64,000 nt of DNA, taken from Emiliania huxleyi CCMP1516. Taxonomy: Eukaryota > Haptophyta > Isochrysidales > Noelaerhabdaceae. This document shows, one piece after another, positions 9,555-20,072 of the stretch; within the stretch, counting starts at the first letter, position 1; every line of letters starts with the position of its first letter. The notes below the pieces were generated by a model. That model had not been told where the DNA came from. It made no database searches and worked only from the letters and a program-made list of their open reading frames with translations. The stretch lies in assembly GCF_000372725.1 (NCBI RefSeq), contig NW_005200250.1, positions 959,721 through 1,023,720 of the forward strand, read 5' to 3'. The position numbers and the translations under genes were made by a program.

Positions 9555-12342
9555 ATGCTCGTCGTTTACCTGCTGCTCCTCCCGCTCGCAAGCGGCCTGT
9601 CGGCAGGAGCCTGCGACTGCGTCGGCGGCGAAAATTTCAACGTCAGCGGCTGGAACGGGGCCGCGGCCGCCGGCGCCGATGCCGCGCTAGCTGGTAGCAT
9701 CTCTGCCGCCGTCCTCCCGGGCGCATGCCTAAACGCCACCTTCGCCGAGTGTGACGACCCCTCCTCTGCCATCAACGGTGCACCCGAGTGCGAGCCCGCG
9801 GTTCTCGACGACTTCGTGGCCAGCATCAGCTCCGGCAGCATCGAGAACTGCAGCGGCTCGCTTTTCATGTTCGAGTGGCTGTCAGCTCTCGCGCAGCAGT
9901 GCCAATCGACGGGCGCGTTCATCTCGTCGCAGGGAATGCGGCGGATATTGTGTTCGCCCACGACACCCTTCTTCGATCTCGACGCGCTGGACACTGCCGC
10001 CGGCATCTTTCTCATTGGCACCAGCTACAAGTTGCCCATTGACGCTTGGCAGGGCTTCTACGCGGCGGACATAGCGGGCTGGCAGTGGGTGTCCATGCTC
10101 CCAAAGGACTATGAGGACCTCGGCTTTACCAAGGGTGAGGCGTACGGGGCGTACGAGGGAGCGCAAGGCACGGTCGATAAATACGGCGAGCCGGGCGAAT
10201 ACGCGTGGCCCGGTTTGGACGATATTCTCGGTCCAACGATTATAACGCCGCAGATCGTGCTGCAGCGCCTGATTGACGTGCGCTCTCCAGAGTACTTTGA
10301 GGTTGAGTACCTCGTCACGCTCTCCTGGGAGGACCAGCGCATCTTCAGCGAGTGCAACGGGACCGTCAAGTCGACGGAGGCCAAAGACCCGGGCCGCAAG
10401 GTGGACACGTGCGACATCTACTGGCGGCCGGAGCTGCAGCTTCCGAACGCGCTGGATGGAGAGGTGTGAGGCTGCACGCCGCTCTCCCCTCTACCCCCTA
10501 CCTCGAATCGCACCAAGGTTGAACCGTCTCACGATTGACTCCCGCCCCCCCCCGCCCCCCGCCCCCCTCTCTCGCGCTGGCCACTCCTCGCCCCCTTTAG
10601 GTAACGCTCGTGGAGGACAGCGGTCTCACGACCGTCGTCGGTGCGGACTGGGACTCCGAGTCCACAGAACGCGTGGCGCCGCCGCGCTCCTTGGCTCTCC
10701 TCTCATACCGCCAGCGGGCCAAGTTCATGGCCGTCATCGACGAGCGTGAGCTTCCGTATGACTCGCACACGCTCGACTTTGTGATGGTGCCGCGGCGGAG
10801 CTCGTCTCAATCAGTCATCAGGTAATGGCCACTTACTGACGGCCAATGCAACAGGCGATGCCGGACGTGCTCGCCTCCGAGGCGTGCTTCCAGGTCGGCG
10901 GCCCTCGCGACACGGTCCTCGTCGACTTGCCCGCCTCGCAGCTCGGGTCGAGCTGGGGGCGGACGGGCGACCCAGTCAAGGCGCGGTGTGTGAAAGATGT
11001 TGTGCATCGGGCACGCACGCGCAGCACACTCGGGCGAGGGACTGCAGCACACTCCACGCCGCGGGGCTAGCACGCACACACCACAAGACAGCCGCGAGGA
11101 CTACATGCGATCGACACCCCCCGGATCGGTCGAAGGTGTGGAGGGGCGACGACCTCCAGGTCCGCAAGTCGGTTGGGGTGGGCAATCCGATCTGGGACAT
11201 TGTCGACTTCACGGCGGAGGTGGTCGTAATGCCGACAACGCTCGGGAGCGTGGCGGCGATGACTACCTCCGACTGGGCGACTGCGAACAACCCCTCCTTC
11301 CAGTACCGCACCCTCCTCGAGGCGCAGGGGTTCGACTTTGATCAGCAAGACAGCGACCCGACGAGATCCACATGCGCCCTCCGCCTCTCCATCACCATCG
11401 ACCGGCGGATGAACTACCACATGTGGAACTTCATGATCATGCAGTTTGTCCTCGTCCTGCTCGGCATGTGCGCGCGGAGCCCACGCGGCCGCCGCTGGCG
11501 GCGACTCCGCGCCCTCTCCTCCCGACGCCCTCCCCGTGCCCTCCCCTCGCAGGTGCACGTTTGCGGTGGACCCGTGCGCCATCGACGCCCGGCTCGGCCT
11601 CGCCTTCACGATGGTGCTCGCGATCAACGTGTTCCAGATCCTGCTCGTCGAGAACCTGCCCGAGATGGGGGACCTCAGCAGGCTGCAGTGGTTCACCATG
11701 TGTGCTCCAGCGCTCCGCCCCGTTGCGACCCGGCCCCCGCCTCGCTTCTGTGACTCCCCTCCCTCCACATTTTCCCTCCTGTCCTCTCCCTGTCCCCCCC
11801 TCCCTCCCCGCCCAACCCCCCCCCCCCCTTTAAACAGCATGAACACGATCGTGCTCGGGCTGATGGCCGTCGAGTCAGTCGTCGTCTGCAACTGCTCCAT
11901 CGAGTACAACGCGCTGCTAGACACGCAGCGCCGCCTCAAGCAGTACGTCAACGACGCCGACGCCATACTTTGCGCGGTCCGCCTGCAGCGAGCCGCCCGC
12001 AGGAGGCAGCTGCGCCGAGCCTCCTCCTCCTCCTCCTCCTCCTCCTCCTCCTCCTCATCGGCGGCGGCGGCGGAGGGCGACGTCGAGGCGGGCGCGGAGC
12101 CCTCCCTCGTCCGCCGCACCAGGGCGGCCATCGAGAGGGCGGAGGCGGACGAGGAGAATCCGAGCCGTGTGACACTGTACGTGCTGAAGCGCAAGCTAGA
12201 GCGCCTCCGGATGCGCTGCGTCGCGGGGATCGCCGTCTGGGGCGACCTGGTCTCGGCGGTCCTCATCTTCCCGGTCCTGCTCGCCCTCGCCACCGGGCTC
12301 TCTCTGGGAGGCGTGCTCGACAACTTGAGGTCCGAGGCGTGA
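9555..12342 (+). CDS. Cys-loop (pentameric) ligand-gated ion channel subunit
   Basis: Predicted plasma-membrane neurotransmitter-receptor-type channel. Proposed exons 9555-10463, 10601-10786, 10855-10980, 11136-11467, 11553-11699, 11838-12342; about 734 aa; donors GT, GT, GC, GT, GT. MLVVYLLLLPLASGLSA is a signal peptide, followed by a long N-terminal extension (about residues 20-230). The ligand-binding domain follows (FEVEYLVTLSW, YWRPELQLPNALDGEV, ERELPYDSHTLDFVM). M1 is YHMWNFMIMQFVLVLLGM, M2 is DARLGLAFTMVLAINVFQIL followed by VENLPEMGDLS, M3 is MNTIVLGLMAVESVVVC; M4 is near the C terminus after a basic and Ser-rich cytoplasmic loop. The canonical 13-residue Cys loop is not obvious. The end of exon 2 is uncertain (10786 or 10813). 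A polyadenylation signal AATAAA lies at 12481. Ligand and ion unknown. Confidence 0.88.
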
Positions 12343-12499
12343 GACAATCGCCGCGTAGTTGCCCGCCCAGCATGCACACTCTCCCGCCTCTTTTATATTA
12401 TTATAGCCACCCTTCGCCACTTTGTGTAGACTGCCTATAGATTTCTGTACAGTCTATCCTATTACCTATACCTCGGAGCAAATAAATGCTGATGGATCT

Positions 12500-13300
12500 A
12501 GATACAAGATAATTTTGATGTTTTTTTGTCCGTGTTGCTCCCAGCGCCCTCGCCCGCGCTCCCTGCGGCCATGGCCGATGATACTAGTATGAGAGGTCAT
12601 CTGGCTACCGCGAGCGCGACTCAACTCGCCGACGTCGTCCGATGATTGTGCCTCAAAGTCAGCCTTCGGAGGCTATCGTGGGGTCGAGCCGGCAGTAGCC
12701 GTGACATGTGGTTCCACCACCCCTCGCAGGCTTTGCCTCTGACCGCCACCGTTCCCAGGCTGCCTAATGGGATGGAAAGGAAGGCTCGGCGAGCGTATAG
12801 AAGCGTGCTCGACCTCGTCGTGGCAACCTGCACGGCAGCGCTGGTAGGCGCGATGAGCGTCGTGCCACCTGACCCGAGACGGGTCGCAGGCGTCGTACCG
12901 AGCGCGTCGAGACCGTGTCCTGATGCGCTCTGCACGGGCGAGTCACGTCGGCGTCAAAGGAGCGACTTGTGACCTGTCAGAGCTTGATCTCCGATCTCAG
13001 CGACGTCGAATCGCCTTCGGTGGCGACAGCTAGGATGCATCTCCTCCTTCGTTTTTTGCGCGATGGCGACTGGCCCTGGGAAGCTGGCGGTGCACGCGGA
13101 CGGACCTTGTGTGTGCACGGAACGCTTAAAAAGTGGGTGCTCTACGTCACTTTTTTTGAGTAGATAGTGCCGAGCGTGACAGCGTTTTTCGCAGTTTTTG
13201 GTAGGTTTTCCAGGCGAGACTTTTTGCAACTAGTCCAAAAAGTCAAATGGATCTAACACGTAGTTTGATCTAACACGTAGTTCCCGCCGGAACGCCCACG
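12500..13300 (+). other. Intergenic stretch, no supported gene
   Basis: Overlapping frames on both strands at 12620-12970 look composition-driven and match nothing I know. A 17-bp tandem duplication (GATCTAACACGTAGTTT) lies at about 13251-13284. Confidence 0.5.
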
Positions 13301-13301
13301 G

Positions 13302-14077
13302 TCAGCAGGGCTCGCCCGCGCTCTCGACCGTCTGCGCTTGCAAGCACGCCACCGACACCTGGCTGAGCGGGACGACGACGGTGTTCGCCTGCGGAGGGCT
13401 CAGGCTGCCCTGCCCCTCCTGCCCCCCTTCGGGGCTCGTGTCCAGAAGGGAGAAGTCGTCCTCGTCACCGATGCTCGCCTCCCATTCGGAGAAGGTCACG
13501 CTGCGGCAGCCGCTCTTTTCAGGGTACGTCCTGTTGGCTGCCACCGACACGGACGCGGAACGTCGCACGGCGCGCCAGGCCTTGGCCACCTGCGCAATGC
13601 ACGACCACGGCGTCGTTGCCGGCGGCGGCTTGAGAGAGAGCGGGCCGCAGCAGCCCGAGTCGCGCCGCGAGCGCGATTCCTCCAGCGTGCATCCCGCTGT
13701 CCGGCGCTCTGGAGCCTCCTCCGCGAGCAGGAAGAGCGAGCCGCAGCTCTGGTACGACAGTCGGGCGACGGTCTCTTCGAAGAGACGCAACTTGGTCTCG
13801 ACCGCCGCCTCGTCTAGCGGAGGGGTTCGACCCGTCGGTTCGTGTCCTCCCGCGTCAACCACTCGCCAGCGAGCGGCTCCTGGTGCGCCGCCTGTCGGTC
13901 GACACCCTCGCCCCTGCGCTTTCCTCGCCGACGTGACAGTCGCGGCCGGCGCCGCGGTGGGCTGCACGGTGGGCCGGCGCGAAGCACGGAATGGGGCGTC
14001 TAGTGCTCCACGCACCGTCGGGTGCGTGGGCGGTAAGGAGGAGCCGCGCGGCGCGCGCGGCCTTGGTGACTGACAAA
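13302..14077 (-). CDS. Uncharacterised protein, start unresolved
   Basis: The reverse-strand frame ends at 13302. Its C-terminal 190 residues look like a normal folded protein (AAVETKLRLFEETVARLSYQ, CIAQVAKAWRAVRRSASVSV, SVTFSEWEASIGDEDDFSLL). I recognise no family. There is no ATG in this frame; a plausible acceptor CTTTTGTCAG at about 14067-14078 suggests an upstream first exon. The plus-strand frame over the same bases is weaker. 5' end open, gene likely real. Confidence 0.5.
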
Positions 14078-14214
14078 AGTTGATCAGGAATGGACTACAA
14101 CACTTCGGCGACCGTCGGCGCGCCGATACGCCCGAAATAGCGATGCAATCGCAATAGCTCCCAAATAGCAAATATATCCGCGCTCTCGGCGCGTATAGCC
14201 GCGCGCCGCGTAAT

Positions 14215-14245
14215 CACGTAAAAGCAATCGAGTTGCTTTTACGTG
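14215..14245. repeat. 13-bp perfect hairpin
   Basis: CACGTAAAAGCAA (14215-14227) pairs with TTGCTTTTACGTG (14233-14245) around a 5-nt loop. It contains ACGT/CACGT cores and lies between the 3' end of the RCC1-type gene and the probable 5' end of the gene at 13302-14077, so it may be a regulatory palindrome. A second short inverted repeat, GAATGCG...CGCATTC, follows at about 14272. Confidence 0.85.
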
Positions 14246-14334
14246 ACGTAATATCTCGGAGTTGGAAAGTGTGAATGCGCACCCGCGCATTCGGTCATGA
14301 AGAGGCACGCCCCTCGCTGGGCGTCACACTAGCG

Positions 14335-16886
14335 TCATCGTGCCGAAGGCAGAGATGCGCACAGGACCAGCGCGTGCTCCGAGCCGCACGCCGAGGCGAG
14401 GCCGACGGCGCAGCGCTGTGGAGAGGAAGACGCCTCGCCGCTTTCCGCCGCTGGCGTCACCGGCGTCAGGTTGATCGGCTTGATGCGCACGCTGGCCGCG
14501 CCGTCGAGCGCCACCGCCCACCGGCCGCTCGGCGAGTCGAAGGCTTGCAGCCTCCCGACGGCGCCGTTGAGGTCGGCGCGGACCTGCAGCCCGCAGAGCG
14601 TCACGCGCCGGCCGGGCCGAAGGACGGGACCCTCGTCCGGCTCGTCCGCCTCGCCGCCCTCCTCGCCGCCCGCGCCCGCCGCCGCGTCTCCCGGGAGCTC
14701 GAGGCGCGACCACTCAATGAAACGGCGCCGCACAGTGCCGGCCACCGACGCCAGAGAAGACAGCGTCCAGAGCCACACCTCTCCGTCGGCCGTGACGGCG
14801 GTCGCGATGGAGCCGCCGAGCGAGATCGAGCGCACCGCCCTCCCTCTCAGCGGCTGCAGAGGCGCCGGGTCGCGCCGCACGCCCCCAAGGACATGCGGCG
14901 GCGCCTCGAGCAGCAGGTTGGCGAGCGATCCGCCCCAGAGGAGCACGCACCCGTCGGCGTCGATGGCCGCGTTTGCGTCGTTTGTCGCGGCCACCTGCAC
15001 GAGGCCGGCGAGGAGCGGTGGTGAGGTGCAGGGGGCGGGTGCCGGGAAGCGCAAGAGCGGGAGAGGCGAGGGGTACGAGCAAGAGGCGAGGGCGGGGAGC
15101 GCGAGGGCGGGAGCAAGAGGCGAGGGCGGGAGCAAGAGGCGAGGTCGGAGCCGTAGCGAGGGCGCAGCCGAGCCTGCACAATCCGCTCGAGCCCTTGAAC
15201 GGGGTGGGGCGGCGCCTGGGGAGTGTCGGACACGTCGCCCCATTGCCAGACGCGGCCGCCTCCCTTTCCGGCGGAGAGGAGGGCGAGGGTGTGGTACGGG
15301 CCGCACGCGAGCCTGACAGCGCAGGGCGGCACCCCCGGCACCGGCTTCGGCCTCCACGCGCCCTCCTCCTCGCCGACCCGAACCTCAAACTCCTCCGACC
15401 CGCCCCCACCCCACCCGCCCGCCCCGCCCACCGGGCCGCACTGCCCTCGGTCGTTCCTCCCGAAGAGGCGAACGCACCCGTCGTCCATAACGAAGCCCGC
15501 GTGCCCCGAACCGCAAGCCATGCCGACCAGCCTGCGCGCGCCCGCCGCGCACGCCTCGGCCGCCGCCGCGCACGGCGTGGGGCGGAGCAGCAGCGAGTCG
15601 CCGTCTTCCGACCGGGTGGCCCGCTCGTCGCCGGCAGGCACGCCGCAGCGTCCGTTCCGATTGAAGCCGCAGCTGAGCACGGAGCCGCCGACCAGCCGGA
15701 CGAGCGTGAAGGCGTAGCCGCACTCCGCCGCCGCGGCAGGAGCGGGCAGCGCCACCCTCTCCGGCACAGTGCGCGAGCGCCGGTCTCCCAGCCCGAGCAT
15801 GCCAAACGCGTTCGCGCCCCACGCCCACGCCTCTCCGGCGGGCGTCAGCGCCCAGACGTGGTGGCCGCCGCACGAGACGGAGCTGAGCGCGCACGCGGGA
15901 CCGGCCACCGGGCGCGGGATGCGGTCGTCGGGCCAGCAGCACTCGCCGTCGGCGATGCCCTGTCCGAGCTGGCCAAAGGACGGCTCGGGCGGCGGCGTCG
16001 GCACGCCCCAGCTCTGCGGGCCGGCGTTGCTGCCCACAGACACGGCGCGCAGAGACGCGAGCAGCACCGCACGCGGGCTGTGCCGGTGCTGCCTCAGCCA
16101 GTCAGCGAGCGGGCCCGCGTCGGCCCACGCGCCGAAGCGCCCCGACGCCGCCGCCCCCCACCGGTGCGGCGCAGAGGCCGCGGCGCGCCAGGCGCGGCTC
16201 ACGCCTGCGCACGACCACAGGTCCGAAGGCGTTAGGAAGGAGAGGACGAGGTCGAGCGAGTCGGCCGAGAGCACTGCTGTGTCCTCGTCGTCGCTGGCGC
16301 CGCCGACCGCGTCTTTGCTAGTGCCGACTGCTTCATCGCTGGCGCCGCCGACTGCGCCCTCGCTCGCGACGGGTGTCGGCCGGCGCACAGCCTCGCCCAG
16401 CGCCGCGACGCAGGCGGTGTGGCCGCGCGCCGCGGCGAGCTCCCCGGCCGTCTCGCCAAAGTCGTTACGCAGCGCCGGATCTGCGCCGCGCCGGCAGAGG
16501 AGCTCGACGACGGCTGCATGCCCGTGCATGGCCGCGCCCATAAGCGGCGTCCGGCCGCCAGCGCTGGTGAGGTTGGGCCTCGCTCCCGCGTCGAGCAGCG
16601 CCTCGCACACCACGGCGTGGCCAAAGATGGCGGCGCCTCGCAGCGCCGAATGCGACCCGGAGTCCGGAGGGTTGGCCGAGGCGCCCGCGCCCAGGAGCGA
16701 AGAGACGAGCGCGACGTGCCCCTCCTTGGACGCGAGGATCAGGGCACTCCACCCGTCCGCAGAGCGCTCCTCGGGGTCCGCGCCCTCCGCCAGCAGCGCA
16801 GCCACTCGCGCGCCATCGCCGCCCTCCGCGGCATGCAGCAGCGGGTGAGGAGCAGGGAGCGGGAAGAGGCGGCGGCCGTCCGACAT
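14335..16886 (-). CDS. Ankyrin-repeat / F-box / RCC1-repeat protein
   Basis: Probably the substrate-recognition subunit of an SCF-type ubiquitin ligase or a scaffold. Exons (minus) 16886-15174 and 14994-14335, a GC-AG intron of 179 nt with G/A-rich tandem repeats, 790 aa. ATG at 16884-16886. Residues about 20-180 form four to five ankyrin repeats (DGWSALILASKEGHVALVSS, GRTPLMGAAMHGHAAVVELL). An F-box follows at about 225-270 (LDLVLSFLTPSDLWSCAGVS). After about residue 300 there are RCC1-type propeller repeats (CGGHHVWALTPAGEAWAWG, MACGSGHAGFVMDDGCVRLF). The join RIVQ|VAATNDANAAIDADG restores a normal RCC1 strand. The combination of three modules is unusual. Upstream lies a tandem promoter-like repeat (16925-16993). 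Confidence 0.88.
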
Positions 16887-16924
16887 GAAACACACCGCGG
16901 GCGTGTATTTGGAGCTCCCTCGCA

Positions 16925-16993
16925 CAGAGGCGCGCGCTGGCACTAACACAGGTACACGGGACTGGCGCGCTGGCACTAACGCGGGTACACGAA
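16925..16993 (-). repeat. Tandem 5'-flank motif (two units), also present at 39483
   Basis: On the minus strand two units of about 35 nt read CGTGTACCYGYGTTAGTGCC followed by AGCGCGCCAGTCC. A single unit with the same core and order lies on the plus strand at 39483-39546, and its 3' half recurs at 8908. Here it sits 40-110 bp upstream of the ankyrin/F-box/RCC1 start codon, so it may be a promoter or 5'UTR element or a small dispersed repeat. Confidence 0.7.
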
Positions 16994-17174
16994 AAGAAAA
17001 ACGACGTGATGCACAGGTTTCACTCCTCTCAGACCACGTTGGACGAGAAGAGGGGGTGCACCGTCGTCGACGGCGGCGGCTGCTCCGGAGTACGGGCCGG
17101 CCCTTCTCCACCACCGCCAAAGTACTTGCGTCGGAGCCTGCATAGGAGGGGAGGTCGGGAGGTAAGGCTCTCGA

Positions 17175-18266
17175 CTACACTGGCGCGCGTATCGACAGTG
17201 GCGGGCCGTGTCTCCTGGCCGCCAGCGGCGTGTCGCGCGAGTCGGCCCTAGAACGTCCTGCAGAGGGGCGCTGCTGCTGCCCGACCGCGGCGGCAGTTCG
17301 CTCCGCCGAGAGAGCGGAGACGGGAGAGGCTGGGCGGGCGGCGGGGCTCGTCGAACGCGTCGAGCCGGCGGCCTCAAACGGGACGTAGGCGGCCGGAAAG
17401 AAGGTGCTGCTCTCCCCTGTGGCAAAGTGGAGGCCCGGAGCGGGCAGCAGGCTCTCGCCGGTGGAGGGAGGGGTGAGGCCGCTGCGCCGGCGGCAGCAGA
17501 CGCAAGCGGCCTGGACGAGGAACCCAGCGGCGGCGAAAGCGAGTCCTGCGGTGGCTGGCGGAAGGCACTTGCCCGCGCCGCAGCTGGTGCCAGCGTCTGC
17601 GTGGAAATGAAAGGCCTGCTCGGGCGAGAGGCCCGCGTCGAGGAAGTGGTTGGTGGCGAAGGCGACGCAAGCGCCGCCCAGCAACGCCGAGGCGGACGCC
17701 TCCACGAGGCGGGCGAGGCGCCCTCGCTCGGGCTGCAGGCGGCAGCAGGCACAGGGACTCGGCGACTCCTCCTGCCAGACGTGGATGACGAGGGCGAGGA
17801 TCGCCGCGAGCGCAGCTGCGCCCGCAACGGCGCCAAACATGACAGGATCGGCAGCGCCAGGCGCGACGACGCAGAGAGTGATGGCAACAGTGGTGGCGGC
17901 GGCAAACGCGGAGGCCAAGACGAAGCTGAGGACGGAGCAAGCAGCCACAATGGCGAGCGCCACGGCGCCACACGCGCATGCGACGCCCACGCCCGCCAGC
18001 GGTGAGAGGCTTCCAGAGGCAATGACGGTGGCGTGGAGTGCGTAATAGGATGTGTAGCCCGCGACGACGCCGGCAGCGACGGCGAGAGCGGCACTAAAGA
18101 ACTTGGTTCCAGCAAAGGCGAGGATGACGCCGAAGATGGCGACGAGAACGGCGAGCGCGTCGACAAGCGGAGGCGGGAGGTCAAAGACGGAGGTAGAAGA
18201 AGGCGCGCTCGGTGGTGAGGAGGGCGGCCAGCCGAGAGCGTCCAGCGGCGTAGAAGCGTCCGTCAT
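17175..18266 (-). CDS. Multi-pass membrane protein, TMEM198/DUF4203-like
   Basis: 363 aa from the ATG at 18264-18266 (MTDASTPLDALGW); an in-frame ATG lies about 100 bp further upstream, but its extension is not hydrophobic. Roughly seven hydrophobic segments: ALAVLVAIFGVILAFAG, FFSAALAVAAGVVAGYTSYY, GVACACGAVALAIVAACSVL, ASAFAAATTVAITLCVVAPG, MFGAVAGAAALAAILALVIH, a short one near LLGGACVAFATNHF, and TAGLAFAAAGFLVQAACVCC. Spacing and Gly/Ala richness resemble the TMEM198-type DUF4203 family; this rests on topology rather than a sharp motif. The C-terminal 110 residues are Ser/Ala/Arg-rich and probably cytoplasmic. No intron seen. Confidence 0.65.
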   Translation of the reverse strand: MTDASTPLDALGWPPSSPPSAPSSTSVFDLPPPLVDALAVLVAIFGVILAFAGTKFFSAALAVAAGVVAGYTSYYALHATVIASGSLSPLAGVGVACACGAVALAIVAACSVLSFVLASAFAAATTVAITLCVVAPGAADPVMFGAVAGAAALAAILALVIHVWQEESPSPCACCRLQPERGRLARLVEASASALLGGACVAFATNHFLDAGLSPEQAFHFHADAGTSCGAGKCLPPATAGLAFAAAGFLVQAACVCCRRRSGLTPPSTGESLLPAPGLHFATGESSTFFPAAYVPFEAAGSTRSTSPAARPASPVSALSAERTAAAVGQQQRPSAGRSRADSRDTPLAARRHGPPLSIRAPV

Positions 18267-18516
18267 CGAAACCGACCTGAAATGCAGCGTCAGGGTCGGA
18301 GAGGCCGCGAAGCAGGGCGGGCGTGACGCGATGGCAAGGGACCCGGGGTTCGAATTCTTTTTCATTTCATACAAAACAAAGAGTTCTTTTCGCACGAATT
18401 TTATTTAGAAATTAAAATGAACTCGGGTTAATTAGAAACAGCCCATCATCCTTGCCACCACCGGCACGCAAACAAAAAACAAACTCTTATGTCCACAGGC
18501 GGCGTAAGCCATCTGC

Positions 18517-18690
18517 TCCATCCCTCACTGGTATGTTCATTGGGGGGGGTCATAACAAACACGGTACAGGATCGAGGTGCACGCTGCCGAAGCAGTGTCG
18601 TCCCCCCTCTCCCCGACGGCGATGGCGGTGTGACCGATCGAGCTACAAGAGGAGCTTGTTCAGCAGGATCCGGGATAGTCTGACGCACTG
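18517..18690 (+). repeat. Dispersed repeat family D, copy 1
   Basis: The block from CCATCCCTCACTGGTATG to CAGGATCCGGGATA matches the reverse complement of 56710-56880 with few changes, including the GTCATAACAAACACGGTACA segment and a poly-G run. A third, partial copy of the flanking part is at 53634-53700. Confidence 0.9.
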
Positions 18691-19061
18691 CCTCACTGGG
18701 TCTGAGATCATCGAGACGCTTCCCATCACCGTCTCGGATTCATGTGGGATCGAACCACTCCGGGATGGGCAAGCCCATCGTTCTCATTGAGAGCTGTGCC
18801 TACCATCTTGTTAATTGTCAAAATTCCTGTTGTGCAGGACGAGGGGAGATATTCTTACCTTCTTGCCCCCCTCCGAGACTGGAGACAGTCACACCCCAGT
18901 ATCAGACCAGGGGGAGTGCCCCCCGCCCCCGCTTGCCTTGCCTCTCTTACTTGGAATTCTTTTATCTCCACACGGTACCTGTGTCGAACCTGTGTGCTGT
19001 GAGAGGGAGTGCTGCCTGAATTCTTTTATCTCGGTTTTGGCCAAAGCCTTGCTCTTGGACA
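18691..19061 (+). other. Upstream region of the palmitoyltransferase gene
   Basis: Contains a palindrome GATGGGCAAGCCCATC at about 18764-18779 next to a minus-strand GGTTCGATCCC word resembling a Pol III B box, without a recognisable tRNA fold. The words CTGTGAGAGGGAGTGCTGCC and a doubled GAATTCTTTTATCTC occur shortly before the start codon. Confidence 0.4.
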
Positions 19062-20000
19062 ATGCACAGCCCTCGCGCTGCGAACAACGAGCCCTCGTCG
19101 AGCACGGACATCGAGCGGCCGGCGCTCTCAATATCACCGCCCGCCGGGGGTCCCTCGCCTGCGCCGTGCGCCTGCGCACCGTGCTCCGCCCCACGCTGCC
19201 AGTCCGCGCCGCTTCCGCTCGTCATCGTGGTGATCATCGCTCTCAACTACATCCCCTACGTCCTCTGGACGCTCGAGAGGCGGCGGCACCTCGCGCTGAC
19301 CATCACGCTCGTCGTCATATTCCACGCGCTGCTCGGGCTCGTCGTCTGCGCGTGGGCGTACACTTGCGGCACGGACCCGGGCGTGCCGCCGTCGCAGTGG
19401 CAGCGCCGGATGGCGGCGCTCGCAAAGGCGCGGCCGGGCTCGAGCGAGCTCAAGGTCTGCCGCCGGTCGGGCCTGTACAAGCCGCCGCGCTCGCACTTTT
19501 GCAGCGTGACGCGGCGGCTGACGCTCAACATGGACCACTACTGCCCGTGGGTGGCGAACACGGTGGGGCACTACAACCGCAAGTTCTTCCTCCTCTTCCT
19601 GCTCTACACCTGCCTCCTCCTCGCCTACGTCCTCCTCTCGATTGCGCCGCAGCTGCCAGACCTCTTCGACTGGGCCCTCGACGGCACAACTGGGCGGGCG
19701 GGCGGACATCGGTCCGGGGGTCACGTCCACGACGCGTCCGTGGCGCGGCGAGTAGGCGACGGGCGGTGGGTGGGCGGTGTGGCGTACGCCGTGGTGCTTG
19801 GCGTGATGCTTGCTGTGGACGTGCTGCTCCTCCTCCTCCTCGGCCCCTTCATGCGCGCGCCCGCCTAGTGCCGAGAGATGGCTTGCCATCCAAGCACCAT
19901 GGCATGCCCGCGAGTCCCCCCGTACATTCTCCTACCCGCCGAGAGAATGGCGGGACGCGCCAAGAGATGCCGAGAGATGCCGAGAGAGAGAGGAGAGATG

Positions 20001-20072
<72 letters not shown>

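Noticed and set aside
16976-18184. Long Ser/Pro-rich minus-strand frame overlapping the TMEM198-like gene
   Set aside because: It is the shifted frame of the membrane protein; the chosen frame has clean transmembrane helices and an ATG.
18725-18790. tRNA-like B box (GGTTCGATCCC on the minus strand) with a palindromic variable-arm-like stem
   Set aside because: No matching acceptor stem or anticodon arm at the expected spacing and the T stem is imperfect; could be a SINE remnant but not a tRNA gene.
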